Assembly: GCA_010279815.1 (NCBI GenBank)
Contig: QEOQ01000098.1
Span: forward strand, 178,084-242,083
Source: Brachionus plicatilis
Taxonomy: Eukaryota > Rotifera > Eurotatoria > Ploima > Brachionidae
Direction of reading: 5' to 3'
DNA length: 64,000 nucleotides
Shown: positions 23,131 to 33,960 of the stretch, in pieces
Position numbering within the stretch: position 1 is the stretch's first letter
Layout: every line of letters starts with the position of its first letter
The notes under the pieces: model-generated
What the model was told of the DNA's origin: nothing
Database searches by the model: none
What the model saw: the letters and a program-made list of their open reading frames with translations, nothing else
Position numbers and translations under genes: made by a program

Positions 23131-24808
23131 CAGGAGCATTCTGGATTTAGAAGACACCGGCGAACATCAGATAATCTATTCTTTTTAATTCAAAAAATTG
23201 TGTAATCATTTAATAGAAAAAAAAGAGTTTGCTGCCTGTTTTTTTATATTTCTAAAGCCTTTGATAGGGTTTGGCATGAAGGTTTCCTTTTTAAATTGAT
23301 TAAAATGAATCCACCTCAATACTTGACTAACTGGATTACATCCTTTTTAGACACCAGAACATTTAAGGTGAATGTGAATGACCACCTGAGCGAAGAATAC
23401 CCAATAACTGCAGGTGTCCATCAAGGCTCAGTAATTAGTCCTCTTTTATTTAGTATATATATTAATGACATCCCAAAAAGAAACAAAACAAATAATGAAT
23501 ACTCTCTGCTTTTCGCAGATGATCTAGTTGCATTCTTCATTTATAACAAAAAGAGGAACCTAGAAAATAAGATTAATAAATACACCAACGAACTAGAACT
23601 ATGGCTTATTAAGTGGAAAATGAAGGTATCAGTTGAAAAGTCGTGTTCAGTAGTATTTTCTATGTACAAGAAAGAGAGTGATAATCTTAACTTAAAAATT
23701 TATTGAAGCATGTTGTATCCATGAATTTCCTTATTTCATGTTGATTTACATTTTGTCTTTTTTTTATATAATTTATTATTTATCAACTGCTTCTTTTACT
23801 TACTTGTTTAGTCATCACAAACATCTTCTTTTAGCTTATCTTCTAACTTGTAAAGCGAGATTGTAATGAGAGATCATTTCATTTCAATTTAGCTTCCTTC
23901 TTGTTTATTTTTCCCTATTTATTTTCATAGCCATTTTGTTCAAATTAATAAATTTATTATTTATCTATTAATTTAATAATTTATTTTATCAATAAATTAG
24001 ACGCCCGTTTCCAACGCCACAAAAAGAAAAATAAATTTTATTTAATTCTTTAAATATTAAAGAAACAGAATAGTGAGCCAAAAAGAAATCAAGTTTCTTG
24101 GTATTAAATTTGATTATAAGTTAAATTTTAATATACTGGTAGACGAAATCAAAGAACGCTGCAATAAAAGGCTAAATATTATTAAGATATTGTCAAACAA
24201 AAAATGGGGTCTTAATCAAAACACACTAGGAAATTTATATAAATCTCTAGTCGGATCAATTTTAGACTTTTCTTTTCCTTGCTTAAATTCATTTTCAGAA
24301 AATAATATCAAAAAACTACAAGCAATTCAGAATACAGCAGTCAGGTCTATTCTTAAGTTAAAATATGATACTCCCTCCAACATGGTGTATCATGAGGCTT
24401 TTAACAAACTTAAATTACTAACAGTCTCGAATCGGCTTTTAGAGTTGAGTGAGAGATATGTTGGGACAGGACTGAGTCATTCTATTCCATTGGTTGTAAG
24501 ACTGGTGAAGGAATACAAAGAAGGTTTAGAATCAAGATATATCGAATACCCAACTCCATTGTTTAATTGATACCTTACTATTTTCTCTTTTTTTCACCGA
24601 ACTCCAACTACGTAAACATGTGTCACATGTAACAACCTACTTCAATATATGTCTTTTAAACTTTATTTTCATTTTTTTTTTAATTTATTTACTTTATTTT
24701 CATTTTTTTGATATATTTTTTATTAACTCTATTTTAATTCTATTTTTTTTATGATTTATTCTGAAGGAGCTCTAGCTCGGTACAGAAAACAAATAAATAA
24801 ATAATCCT
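23131..24808 (+). mobile_element. CR1/Jockey-like LINE copy with reverse transcriptase
   Basis: The longest copy of this LINE family. Motifs appear in order: HSGFRRHRRTSDN, FDRVWHEG, GVHQGSVISPLLFSIYINDI and FADDLVAFF, within the open frame at 23296-23706. The ORF is then broken by about 355 bp of unrelated sequence (about 23705-24062). It resumes at 24073-24570 (IKFLGIKFDYKLNFN to ESRYIEYPTPLFN). The 3' end is GAAGGAGCTCTAGCTCGGTA followed by (AAATA)n near 24790-24808. It is 5'-truncated, with an early stop near 23203, so it is inactive. Confidence 0.85.
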
Positions 24809-25114
24809 TAGTACTAATTTCACAGTATTAAATTCATCTAGTACTAGATTACAGTCAATCGCTTTTTAACTTGGTATTTTTCCTATTTACTTTAAATTTA
24901 TAATAAACATTTATTCAACACAATTTATTTCTTTGTCTTCTCTTTATCTCCTCTGAAGTTAATCTAAGGTATTCAAGCCAAATTCCCTAGACTAACAAGC
25001 ATTAACTGTTCTTCGGCTTAAAGTAAAACACTGTGCATGGTTTCCAAAGACTTTGTTGCATTTTTTAATAAAATAAGACAAATGCCCAACACTACTGCAA
25101 CAAATTCAAACAAC

Positions 25115-25622
25115 GGCAAATTGAAGTTTGAGATCAAGATCAAAATATAAATTGTAATATTTTTTTTAATAATAGAGAAAAAATAAATTTTTTCATAAGC
25201 AATATTTTTATATTTAAAATTTTAAAATGTCCCTATTAAAATTTAGTAAATTTAAATATTTTAATTGATTTGAATGTTAAACTTACTTTTAAAGACAAAA
25301 AAATTAACTGTTTTAAAATTTAAAATTTATTGAAGTAGAAAATAAAATTATTTCAGTTTGAATAAATGGTATAAAAGTTATAAATTTGAATTTGTGAATT
25401 ATTTTAACTTGAATTATTTAAAATATTGATTGTTTTTGTTAAATAAATTAGAGATCAATCATTTTGATGTTAATTTGATAATGAACCATTATTACACATA
25501 ACATGTCTAGTAATGTTTAGTATTTATTTTTTAAAAATTATCAAAATCATTAGATTAATTAAGTTTTAAAATTTTAAATGATCCTTTTGATCTTAAAATT
25601 TGATCTGAAACTTCAATTTGCC
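25115..25622. mobile_element. MULE-like MITE, GGCAAATTGAAG family, copy 1
   Basis: A 508-bp element. The left end GGCAAATTGAAGTTTGAGAT is mirrored by the right end (reverse complement GGCAAATTGAAGTTTCAGAT). The flanks TCAAACAAC and ATAAACAAC agree at 7 of 9 positions, as expected of an old 9-bp duplication. Most of its length resembles 54265-54777. Confidence 0.75.
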
Positions 25623-25777
25623 ATAAACAACAACAAAAAAACAAAAATAAAAAAAAAAATTTTTAATAAAATTTAAATATTTATATAACCAAATTAGCTT
25701 TTTAAATGGAATTTAAACAGCATAAAGAAGAAGAAGAAGAAAAAAAAATTAAAAAATTTTCAAAAAATTCTAAAAGG

Positions 25778-26950
25778 TCAAAAATCCAATTTTCGTTTCT
25801 TATTGCTCTCATCGTCAACATAGTACAAATCACCGAGCAAGGCAGCCGACTCAGCAGACCCTCTGCCCGGCTCGTACCTAATCCGCTTGACATTGGCAAT
25901 GTGCTGATCAATTTGGGCGAGCGACAACTCCAATTGTTGAGTGATGTAGCCGGCCTCGTTGATCAACAAATCCAAGCTGTCCACATCATTATCACTAGCC
26001 TCTACTTTGGTCCTAAGCCGGCCGCTCTTTCTCTTCAGCTCGTCCAGCTCACTGCAGCCACTCTCAATCTTGTGATCTATCTTGAACTTGTTCTTCAAAT
26101 AGTTGATCCTCTCGGCGAACAATTGATAGCTTTTGTCTATGTCCTTCACTATCCTGGCCTTGTTCTCGCTCAGTCGACTCTCAATGTCCTCAAAATAATT
26201 GGCCGTGAACTGCGCCTGCCTCTTCTGGTTCTTTTCCAGCAGTTCAATGCTGGCCTCGATCTGACCCAACTTGTCGCCCACACTCTCCTCTCTGTCCGCC
26301 TGGCCACTAGTCCCGCTGCTGCCCACCTCCTGCACCTCCGTCTCCACCACTGCACACTCGCCCATATCGCTCTCGTTCTTGGCCACGGGCTGCTGGTGCT
26401 CGCCGCCAAAGCTGTAGCCCTTGTACTTGAGCGGCAGAAAGCCCTTGGTCTTCATGTTGTGCAGCTTGTTCCTCACGTAGCTGGTTATCTGCTGCAGGCT
26501 GGGAATGGAGGCGAGCTCGTAGTGGGCCTCGTTCTGCTGCAGGTCCCGGAGAATGAAGCGCGGCTTGGTGATGTGCTTCTCCACAATGATGAACTCGATT
26601 ATTTTCTTGCACTTTCGGCTCAGGTGGTCCTCGACATGGAGGTCGGTGAGCTGCTGGTCGGGGCTCGGGTTGTACACGTGCTCGTTGATGCTGTAGAAGT
26701 CGATTTTGCCGGCGTTCTCGCAGTTGAGCACGAGGTAGCGCGCCTGGCACTTGGGGCCGCACAGCTTCGAGTTGCAGTTAAGGTACTGGGAGCGCATTTT
26801 GTGCGGCTCGATCAGGTCCGAGGGACACAGGGTGCACGAGTTCAGGTTGGACTTGGCGATGGTGGTGGGCCTGTTCGAGTCCAAGTAGTCGTCGAGCTCG
26901 TCCTGGCTGGCGAACGAGCGCACAAACTTCCAGTCGATTTTTTTCGGCAT
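25778..26950 (-). CDS. Host-like gene derived from a MULE N-terminal domain, with coiled coil
   Basis: An intact single-exon gene of 390 codons. Residues 5-26 (IDWKFVRSFASQDELDDYL) and 39-94 form a FAR1/FLYWCH-like zinc module with C39, C42, C59, C64, C68 and H91; the usual HxH ending is HVY. Residues 113-165 (CKKIIEFIIVEKHITKPRFI, then IPSLQQITSYVRNKL) match the linker that follows this module in MULE transposases. There is no DDE domain, SWIM finger or GRPxK tail. The remainder is a long, mostly helical, charged region (about 225-355, probable coiled coil) and ends in a basic nuclear-localisation-like cluster NKKRKL. The exon is GC-rich like the other host genes, lacks stops, has no terminal repeats, and starts just after a CT tract. 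I infer a domesticated, sequence-binding nuclear protein; function unknown. A long frame on the opposite strand is a shadow. Confidence 0.75.
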   Translation of the reverse strand: MPKKIDWKFVRSFASQDELDDYLDSNRPTTIAKSNLNSCTLCPSDLIEPHKMRSQYLNCNSKLCGPKCQARYLVLNCENAGKIDFYSINEHVYNPSPDQQLTDLHVEDHLSRKCKKIIEFIIVEKHITKPRFILRDLQQNEAHYELASIPSLQQITSYVRNKLHNMKTKGFLPLKYKGYSFGGEHQQPVAKNESDMGECAVVETEVQEVGSSGTSGQADREESVGDKLGQIEASIELLEKNQKRQAQFTANYFEDIESRLSENKARIVKDIDKSYQLFAERINYLKNKFKIDHKIESGCSELDELKRKSGRLRTKVEASDNDVDSLDLLINEAGYITQQLELSLAQIDQHIANVKRIRYEPGRGSAESAALLGDLYYVDDESNKKRKLDF

Positions 26951-26952
26951 TC

Positions 26953-26982
26953 TTCTCCTCTCTCTCTCTCTCTCTCTCTTTT
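26953..26982 (+). promoter_or_regulatory. CT (GAGA) tract directly upstream of the MULE-derived gene
   Basis: An uninterrupted TCTC tract starts within 10 bp of the start codon, probably in the 5' UTR or core promoter. A similar but longer tract lies upstream of Rx. Confidence 0.35.
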
Positions 26983-28807
26983 TTGCTCCGACTTCTCGAT
27001 ATGCTGTGATTATTAACTTTATTTTATGTGTTTTAATAAAATATGCTAAGCATTCGGCTCATTTGTACATGTTAACATTTGTGAAAATCTGTGGCAAATA
27101 TTTTGTGTTTATGTGTTTTTAAATAGAAGCGATTGGAAATGCATTTTGCACACTTTTGTTTTCAGACTAAATGTGGTGGCAGATTTTGTAGAACAATTCG
27201 ACTGGTCCAAATTATTGGCTTGGTCTCGCCAAACACAGTCCCCAAATAGTTTGCATTTGTTTATCATAATTCGGTCACATCAAAATGTACAAAAAGTAAT
27301 CGGACTCGTCGCGACTTTTAGAAAAAAAACTTTTAGAAAAAAAAGCAGTCTTTCTATAAGCCTGTTTGTATGAAAACTACAATTGAACTTGCTTGAACGG
27401 CACTTGAAGGGACCGGGTAAAAAAGTGCGCTTTGGCCACTTACACTATTGACCATTTTCTAACACATTTCTATTAACCGTATTTAAGTTAAAGAAAATTA
27501 AAAAGAAGACAAATAAGTGTTGTTACTTTTGTGCATATAAAAATTTTCCAAAAGTCCTATATTATTTTATAAAATTTTCCCATTAAATTTTTTATTTTCT
27601 TTTTATTAAGTCAGAGTCGGTATTGTGAAATTCAAATACAAATTGAACAAAAAATCTTCATTTTTTAAAAATAAACTAAATAAAAAAAATTAGAAAAAAT
27701 ACTGCAACTCCTTTTTTTGCCAAAATTTTTATTATTTTTTCTTAAATTAAAAAAAATTTTTTTTAAAATCAATAATCTATTAAGATCAGTTAAGCCTCAG
27801 ATAAGGTTAAGTTAATAAAACTCAGTTTATTAGTTTTTTAATTTAATTAAATAATGAAACTACATATGTAACTAAAACAACAATAGGCCTAGGTAAATGT
27901 TAGTGATAAAATCGAATTAGCTTTTTGGACACAAATCGAAACTTAAATAAGTACAAAATTTGAAAAGACTATTGAAAAAGTGGAATATTCGAATAAAATA
28001 TTGAATATAAGATAAATTTGAATTAATATTTGATTTATTTTTATTTTTGAAATTAAATTCAAAAACTATCTTTTTTTCATTTAGAATTCGAACTCAACTT
28101 TAATTTAAAAACAATTTGAATTTAAGATAAATTCAACTAATAATTTAAAAGTATTAAAATTTGAATTGAATATTTGAGAAATTAAGTATTTGAAAATTTA
28201 GTTTTTTGAACTCTTGTAGCGTTGGTTAAATCAGAACAGCTATTTTTTGATTACCTCGAAAATCTGGCACACTTTTAGTATCCAAATCGAATGGAAATTC
28301 GAATTATTTAATAAATTCTTTTATAATTAAATTTTTTTTGATCAATTTTTATTTTCAAATTTTAATTTAAATAAATTAATTTTCAGGTAAATAATTCAAA
28401 AAAATTTTTATTCAAAAATTAAATTCGAACCAAATTTTCATTTGAAATGCTCCTTATTCGAATATCGGTTCGAATATGCATATTCGATTTCATCAATTGT
28501 AAATATTTTATATTTTTTATAAAGATACAGTCCTGTTACGATTAACTTTTTGTTACGTAATTTCACGTAAAATTACAGGAAATTACGAAAATTTTTGTAA
28601 AAAGTAAAAATTCCAAAAAATACTAATTTTTTTGAGAATTTTGACATTTTTTGACTTTTTTAAAATTTTTTGGGCCTGAATTGGAAAAAAAAGTAAATAC
28701 CTTTTTTCACGTAATTTTACGTACAAATTTTTAAAAAGTTAAATATAAACAATAAACAAAAAGGTAATTTGAATTGAATTTTTTTTACTTTATCAATTTG
28801 AATTATC
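26983..28807. other. No gene recognised
   Basis: The 5' flank of the MULE-derived gene (to about 27400) is less AT-biased; its open frame at 27113-27373 shows no domain. 28530-28735 contains mirrored TTACGTAATTTCACGTAAAA and TTTTTTCACGTAATTTTACG, possibly a worn MITE. Confidence 0.4.
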
Positions 28808-29147
28808 TTTAGCCGCTATCAAATTAGTCTAGAAAATCAAAAATTAATCCACGCTCAAATCCGCAAGACCGCAAGGCTTTTTTGGAGACCATTAAGTAAT
28901 TCTGGAATTATTTTTTTTCTCAAATTTTATTTTTGTGTCAAGAGAGATTGCCGCGGCTATCAAAAAAAAGCTCGATGCGGTCAACAATTTGTTCGAGACC
29001 ATGCAATCTGTGGAAATCAAGCAAATACTGGACTTGAGGAAAAGAGAATTTGTCAAGTATTCCAAGCAATTTTCGAACACTTTAAAAGCGTTTTTCAGAC
29101 AGGGACAGTAAGTTAACTTTGATATATTTTTAAGTGATTTCTTTAAA
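28808..29147 (+). pseudogene. Mosaic duplicate of BOLA1-like and PDCD10 pieces
   Basis: Two near-identical copied blocks lie side by side. 28808-28862 matches 30634-30688 (acceptor and exon 3 start of the BOLA1-like gene). 28867-29147 matches 31504-31784 (end of exon 2, intron 2, all of exon 3 and the donor of PDCD10). In the sources these blocks are 815 bp apart. The PDCD10 exon copied here stays open and differs at very few positions (for example Glu for Asp). It has no other PDCD10 exons nearby and is presumably not functional. The orientation of both blocks is preserved. Confidence 0.85.
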
Positions 29148-29890
29148 AACATTTAAAAAAAAGGTAAAGGAGTTTTTGAAAATTTAAACTTTTATTTTAA
29201 AAATTCTACAAAAATGATGTTGATATTATTTAATATTTTAAGCTTTAATGATAAAAACTTCAGCATTGATCTCTTGATCACAAAGCCATTAACCTTTAAA
29301 CAAAAACTAATAAAAATATAATAACAAAAAAAAAGTTTTTTTTTTTCAAAAAAATTAGAAATAATGTTTTACTCGAAATTAATGAATTTTTAATTTTGTT
29401 TAAAAGATCAAATTAATAAATTTAGAGCAAACAAAAGGGATTTTTGTAAAGCTTTGGAAAAACACATTAAATATAGCTGAAAAACAGAAAGATAAAAAAT
29501 AATGTAAATATTGAATGAAAAAAATATTTTTTAAATTAAGATCAAAATAAAATTTTAAACGTTAAATTAATCGAGATAAAAAATAAAAAAGAAGAAAATT
29601 TTTAATTTTTCCTTATTTTTTTGCGAATATTTACTTTTTATTGAGTTTTTATGAAATTTCAGAAAAAAAAATCTGAAAAAATAAATTAAGGAATTATTCT
29701 GGCATATTTAAAATCCTTAAATTTTTTGTTTGAATCCTGATTAGAAATGTTTATTAATCATTCTTTAAAAATTTTAATTTTTTCTGAAAAGAATAAGAAA
29801 AAACATTTAAAAAAAGTCAAAGGAGTTACGGAAAATTTTAAGCTTTTATTTTTAAAATTCTACAAAAATGATGTTGATGTTTTTGATGTG
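29148..29890 (+). repeat. Direct repeat of about 80 bp
   Basis: 29148-29232 (ACATTTAAAAAAAAGGTAAAGG... to ATGATGTTGAT) recurs at 29803-29878 with small changes. The first copy starts exactly at the right end of the mosaic duplicate. Confidence 0.5.
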
Positions 29891-30237
29891 TTTTAAAAAA
29901 TTGCTTTGAATCAGAAATATCAAAATTGAACAAATAAATTTTTTTAAAGTAATTTCCAAATAAAGAGAAACCAAAAAAAATTTCAAAAAAAAGATTCATT
30001 CAAATTACTCTGATTTTTCAATACAATCAAATTAAATTTTAATAAAAAATTTAAATAAAATTCTATGTTTTCGATGTTTAGACCGCATCGGATAGCAGAT
30101 GACTAGCAACCATTCTAAAATTATGAAATAATTATGCTTTAGAAAAAGAAAAAGAAAAAAAATAAACTTCTTAAAACTTTATACGAATTTATGAAGTGTT
30201 TATTTATTTAAAATTGTATAAAAAAAAAAATTTATTT

Positions 30238-30836
30238 TTATTTAGAATTGAGTTTGGAGTAAAATTGTTCAGCTAGTTCTTTTAATTTTCCAGCACAAAC
30301 GGGGGGATCCGAATAGACCTCTTGCAGTTTTAGGCCACGCAAATTGCTGTCATACCATTTTGACGGAGTCAGCAGCTTAACATCAACAATTAGCAAAGTT
30401 TTAATAAATTTTTTTCCAACTACTTGATAAGTGACTTGGCATCCACTAGTTTCCTCTTCCAATAATTTTGTGACCAACTCGTTTCTCTGATACAACTAGT
30501 TAGAAAAAAAGGCAACAAAAAAATTCAAATACCTTAGATTTGAGCATTCCTTCGAACTCAGTAGCTACCACGACCACTTCTAGATACTTTTCTGAATCTC
30601 TGGGCTCATCGTGCTTCCAGCTCAAGTTATTAACTTTAGCCGCTATCAAATTAGTCTAGAAAATCAAAAATTAATCCACGCTCAAATCTTTCCACTTCTA
30701 ATACCCCAAACTTGGCGTCCAATTTGTCCAAAATTCTTTCTCTAGCACTCGTCTAGAAGCAACAAATTAAACAAATCCTTGTAAATCAAGATCAATTTAC
30801 TTGAGTGGCTAAACCTCGGTAAAAAGATCTAAGCAT
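30238..30836 (-). CDS. BOLA1: BOLA1-like mitochondrial BolA-family protein
   Basis: Four exons fit: 30836-30801, 30752-30705, 30655-30533 and 30495-30238, total 154 residues; introns 48, 49 and 37 bp with GT-AG. The N-terminus MLRSFYRGLATQ looks like a mitochondrial targeting sequence. RERILDKLDAKFG, SEKYLEVVVVATEFEG and LYQRNELVTKLLEEE follow the BolA pattern. The C-terminal TPSKWYDSN then SDPPVCAG resembles the BOLA1-specific end (TPxQW...SPPC). BolA proteins work with monothiol glutaredoxin in iron-sulfur cluster handling. The usual RHR(L/M)V is QRNELV here, so the normally invariant His is replaced by Asn. This could also be a divergent BOLA3. It is divergently paired with PDCD10, 225 bp away. 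Confidence 0.7.
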
Positions 30837-31061
30837 TTTTTTTTTTAATAAAAATTTAAATTATTCAAACTAGAATTAGTATAAAGCTTGAATCTATGGC
30901 TTAGCACTAAAAAATAGTTAATTTTGCTTTATCAACTAGAGCTACAGCTATAAAACGAGCAAAACAACAATAAATTTAAATAAAATAATTTAAGGTATTA
31001 ATGTCCTAGTTTAAGCCAAATATTCATTAAAAAAATTTTTTTTATTAAAGCCATTTTTGCA
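30837..31061. promoter_or_regulatory. Shared promoter interval of the BOLA1-like gene and PDCD10
   Basis: The two start codons face away from each other across 225 bp, so both promoters and 5' UTRs must fit in this AT-rich interval. No specific site could be recognised. Confidence 0.5.
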
Positions 31062-31950
31062 ATGAATACCGAGTATGAAAATACTGCGGCAATGTCCGAG
31101 TCCGCGTTGGCCTCCCTGATCCTGCCCAATTTGATTTTGCCAGCCCTTGTCAAGACCGAAAAAGACCACCCCACTGTGCCTGTGTCTAAGTCAAATGTCA
31201 AAAATGTTTTCTCCAAAATAGATGCTCTTCTGCCCAATTTTACCTACGAGTTCATCAACGAGCTCATCAAATTAAACGAGGCCAAAAATATCAACCTGAA
31301 CGAAATGATTTTGAGGTCGGAAAAATTTGTCTCATCCGAAGGTAGGAACTTTTTTTTTTTTATTTTTTTTTTCAATTATTTATTTTAATAAAATGTTTAT
31401 ATTAAATTTAGAGTATTTTGTTAAAAGGCCCGAATTCAAGGAGTTGAATGTGCGGGCCAAACAGTTAAAGCTGATTTTGAGTCGCATTCCGGACGAAATT
31501 AGTGACCGCAAGGCTTTTTTGGAGACCATTAAGTAATTTTGGAATTATTTTTTTCCCCAAAATTTATTTTTATGTCAAGAGAGATTGCCGCGGCTATCAA
31601 AAAAAAGCTCGATGCGGTCAACAATTTGTTCGATACCATGCAATCTGTGGAAATCAAGCAAATACTGGACTTGAGGAAAAGAGAATTTGTCAAGTATTCC
31701 AAGCAATTTTCGAACACTTTAAAAGCGTTTTTCAGACAGGGACAGTAAGTTAACTTTGATATATTTTTAAGTGATTTCTTTAAAAAATTTAAATTTTTTT
31801 ATTTTTAAATTTTTGTTATTTTAAATTAAAAGAAAATTAAAAAAATTTTTTTTATTATTAAGATGTGATGAAGTGTACAGCGCAGCTAATTGTCTAATCA
31901 GTCAAACCAATCTGATACTGAAAACGCTTAAAGAACACTGTGATAATTAA
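31062..31950 (+). CDS. PDCD10: Programmed cell death protein 10 (CCM3)
   Basis: Four exons: 31062-31341, 31412-31532, 31580-31744, 31863-31950, total 217 residues (human 212). Introns are 70, 47 and 118 bp, all GT-AG, with phases that keep the frame. Diagnostic stretches are [19 protein letters not shown] with FLETIK, then [34 protein letters not shown], and [18 protein letters not shown] at the end. They correspond to the N-terminal dimerisation domain and the C-terminal focal-adhesion-targeting-homology domain. The protein is a STRIPAK/GCKIII kinase partner and CCM complex member acting in cytoplasm and Golgi. The first 30 or so residues are divergent. A near-identical extra copy of exon 3 lies at 28867-29147. 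Confidence 0.93.
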
Positions 31951-33684
31951 TTTTATACCAAAATGCAGATTGTGTAAATATCAAGTCCGAATTAAATTTT
32001 TCTAAATTTAATATCAAATATTTTTTTATTCGAGATTACGGACTGATCGTTTATATTTTTTTATTTTTCATTTAAAAAAAAATTTATTTTACCTTTTTTT
32101 TTTATTTTTTGAAACAATCAGCTCTTGAGAGCTTTCCTACTTTGAATTTTTTTCCAATCCTGATTACTTGAAAAAATATTTTTCTTATCCAGAATTAAAG
32201 ATAATGTGAATTGCGTTTTTTGTTATTCATTTAATTAGGCAATAAGATTAGACTACTTTTTAATTAAATGTTGTACTAATTAGTAACTTTATTATGAATT
32301 TTTTTTAGATGAAAGTATTTAGTTTTAGAAGTGAATTAAAAAATATTGTCGCTTTTTTTTACTTTTGTGCATTTTCTATATTAACTCTCTAATGAGCATT
32401 TTTGTATGAATTAAATATTTTTTCAAAGACAAACTTTGTCATAGGAATTTAAAAATTTAAAGAAAAATTAAAATGCTTTCCTTTGTATTTAGGAATTAAG
32501 TAGCCCGGGTTAATTTAGCTGCGTAAAAAAATTAAATATAAGAAAATATGACTACAAATTGTCCTCTTGAAGCTTTTTTTTTTAAAATTAATTTTAAGAA
32601 ATTATTTCAGGCTGAATTAATTAAATATAACAACAATCAAATGTTTTTTGATTTTATGTTTTTTTTAAATAAATTTTTTGACTCTTCCATGTGAAAATCA
32701 TGAGGACAGTGCTTCTTGTAAGTTGCTTTATGAGTCTTTGTCTATGCACTCTAATACTACCAACTGAACAATCAATATATAATAAATTTTATCAAAATAA
32801 TTAAAAATGTATCTTTTTATTAATTTTATTTATTTTTAGGTATATACCAATAAAAAAATTTAATCAAGTATTTAACTTTTAAAATCATCGAATATCAAAG
32901 AATACTTAAGCTTAATGAACTTCTTTGTTTTGGACTCACTTGGTTCTGATGTAGCTGGTAATATATTTTTTTTCTAACAATCGATGTTAGCATTGGTAAA
33001 AAGATGAAACAGCAATTTTTAAGTCTAATTTGGTAAAAAAAATTTTTGAAACTTTTGCAAAGAAAATTCTACAATTTTGCTGATGCTAAGTTTCAGATAT
33101 TCGATGATTTTAAATGTTAAAAGCTTGATTGAGAAATTTTTAAAAGTAAATTTTTTTTGATTTTTTTATGTAATTGATTGTTGACTTTAATAGTAAAAAA
33201 AAATTAGAATAAAAATAAAATAAAGAGAAAAACTAAGTTTTTCAATTCTTATGTTCTTAGTAATAGAACTCTTCTCAATACTCGAGTGTTGGAGGCGACA
33301 AAACATAAAACCCAAAAATATGCTTAAAATGACTTTTTAAATATAATTAAATTTAAATTTTCATTAGATGCTTTTTTTAATAAAAAAATAATTAAAACAA
33401 AATTTATTTTTTCATTCTAATAAAATTAAAGGCTACCAAAGTTCCATCTTATTTTATCATCCATAATTACCCGTATTCCGTAGAAAATAAATTCCGGGTT
33501 ACTTTCGGATTGACTTAAATTTTCTATGATAATTTACCAGTTAAAATTAAAATTTCAAAATTTTCTCTAGTAACAATCAAAAAGATATGAACAACTTTTA
33601 TAAGATTAATTAAATTTTAAGCATCATTTTTATTCAAAACAAAAATAAATTCAAGACTTCAAAAAAATATTAATTTTATATAAT
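31951..33684. other. No gene recognised
   Basis: AT-rich intergenic DNA downstream of PDCD10 without supported features. Confidence 0.45.
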
Positions 33685-33960
33685 CAGAGTTGTTTAAAAG
33701 TCCCAAATCAAAGTCCAAGTTCGGACTTAAAATTTTTTTTTAAGATTTGCTAGATTCATATCATAAAATTTATATACTATTGAGTTGTCTAATAGATTTG
33801 CCATATATCAGAATTTTGTTGCAATTTTAGCATAAATTTCTTCTTCAGTATTCAAAATTTTAAAGCCTGGACTTGGACTTTTTTTTTGAAAAAAAAATTA
33901 AAGTCTTTTGTCGGACTTTTGAAAAAAAAAAAGAAAAAAGTCCGGACTTGGACTTGACTA
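33685..33960. mobile_element. hAT-like MITE, copy 2 (right end worn)
   Basis: Left end CAGAGTTGTTTAAAAGTCCC with the same AAGTCCAAGT subrepeats as 20069 and 45267. The core is in reverse orientation relative to those copies. The right end stops at GACTTGGACTTGAC, without the final CAGAG motif. The flanks TATATAAT and TATATTAA may be a worn 8-bp duplication. Confidence 0.65.

Noticed and set aside
25706..27016. A 436-codon plus-strand frame opposite the MULE-derived gene
   Set aside because: Leu/Val-rich shadow of the minus-strand gene; its translation has no domain and runs into flanking low-complexity DNA.
27113..27373. 86-codon plus-strand frame upstream of the MULE-derived gene
   Set aside because: No recognisable domain and no splice sites linking it to anything.
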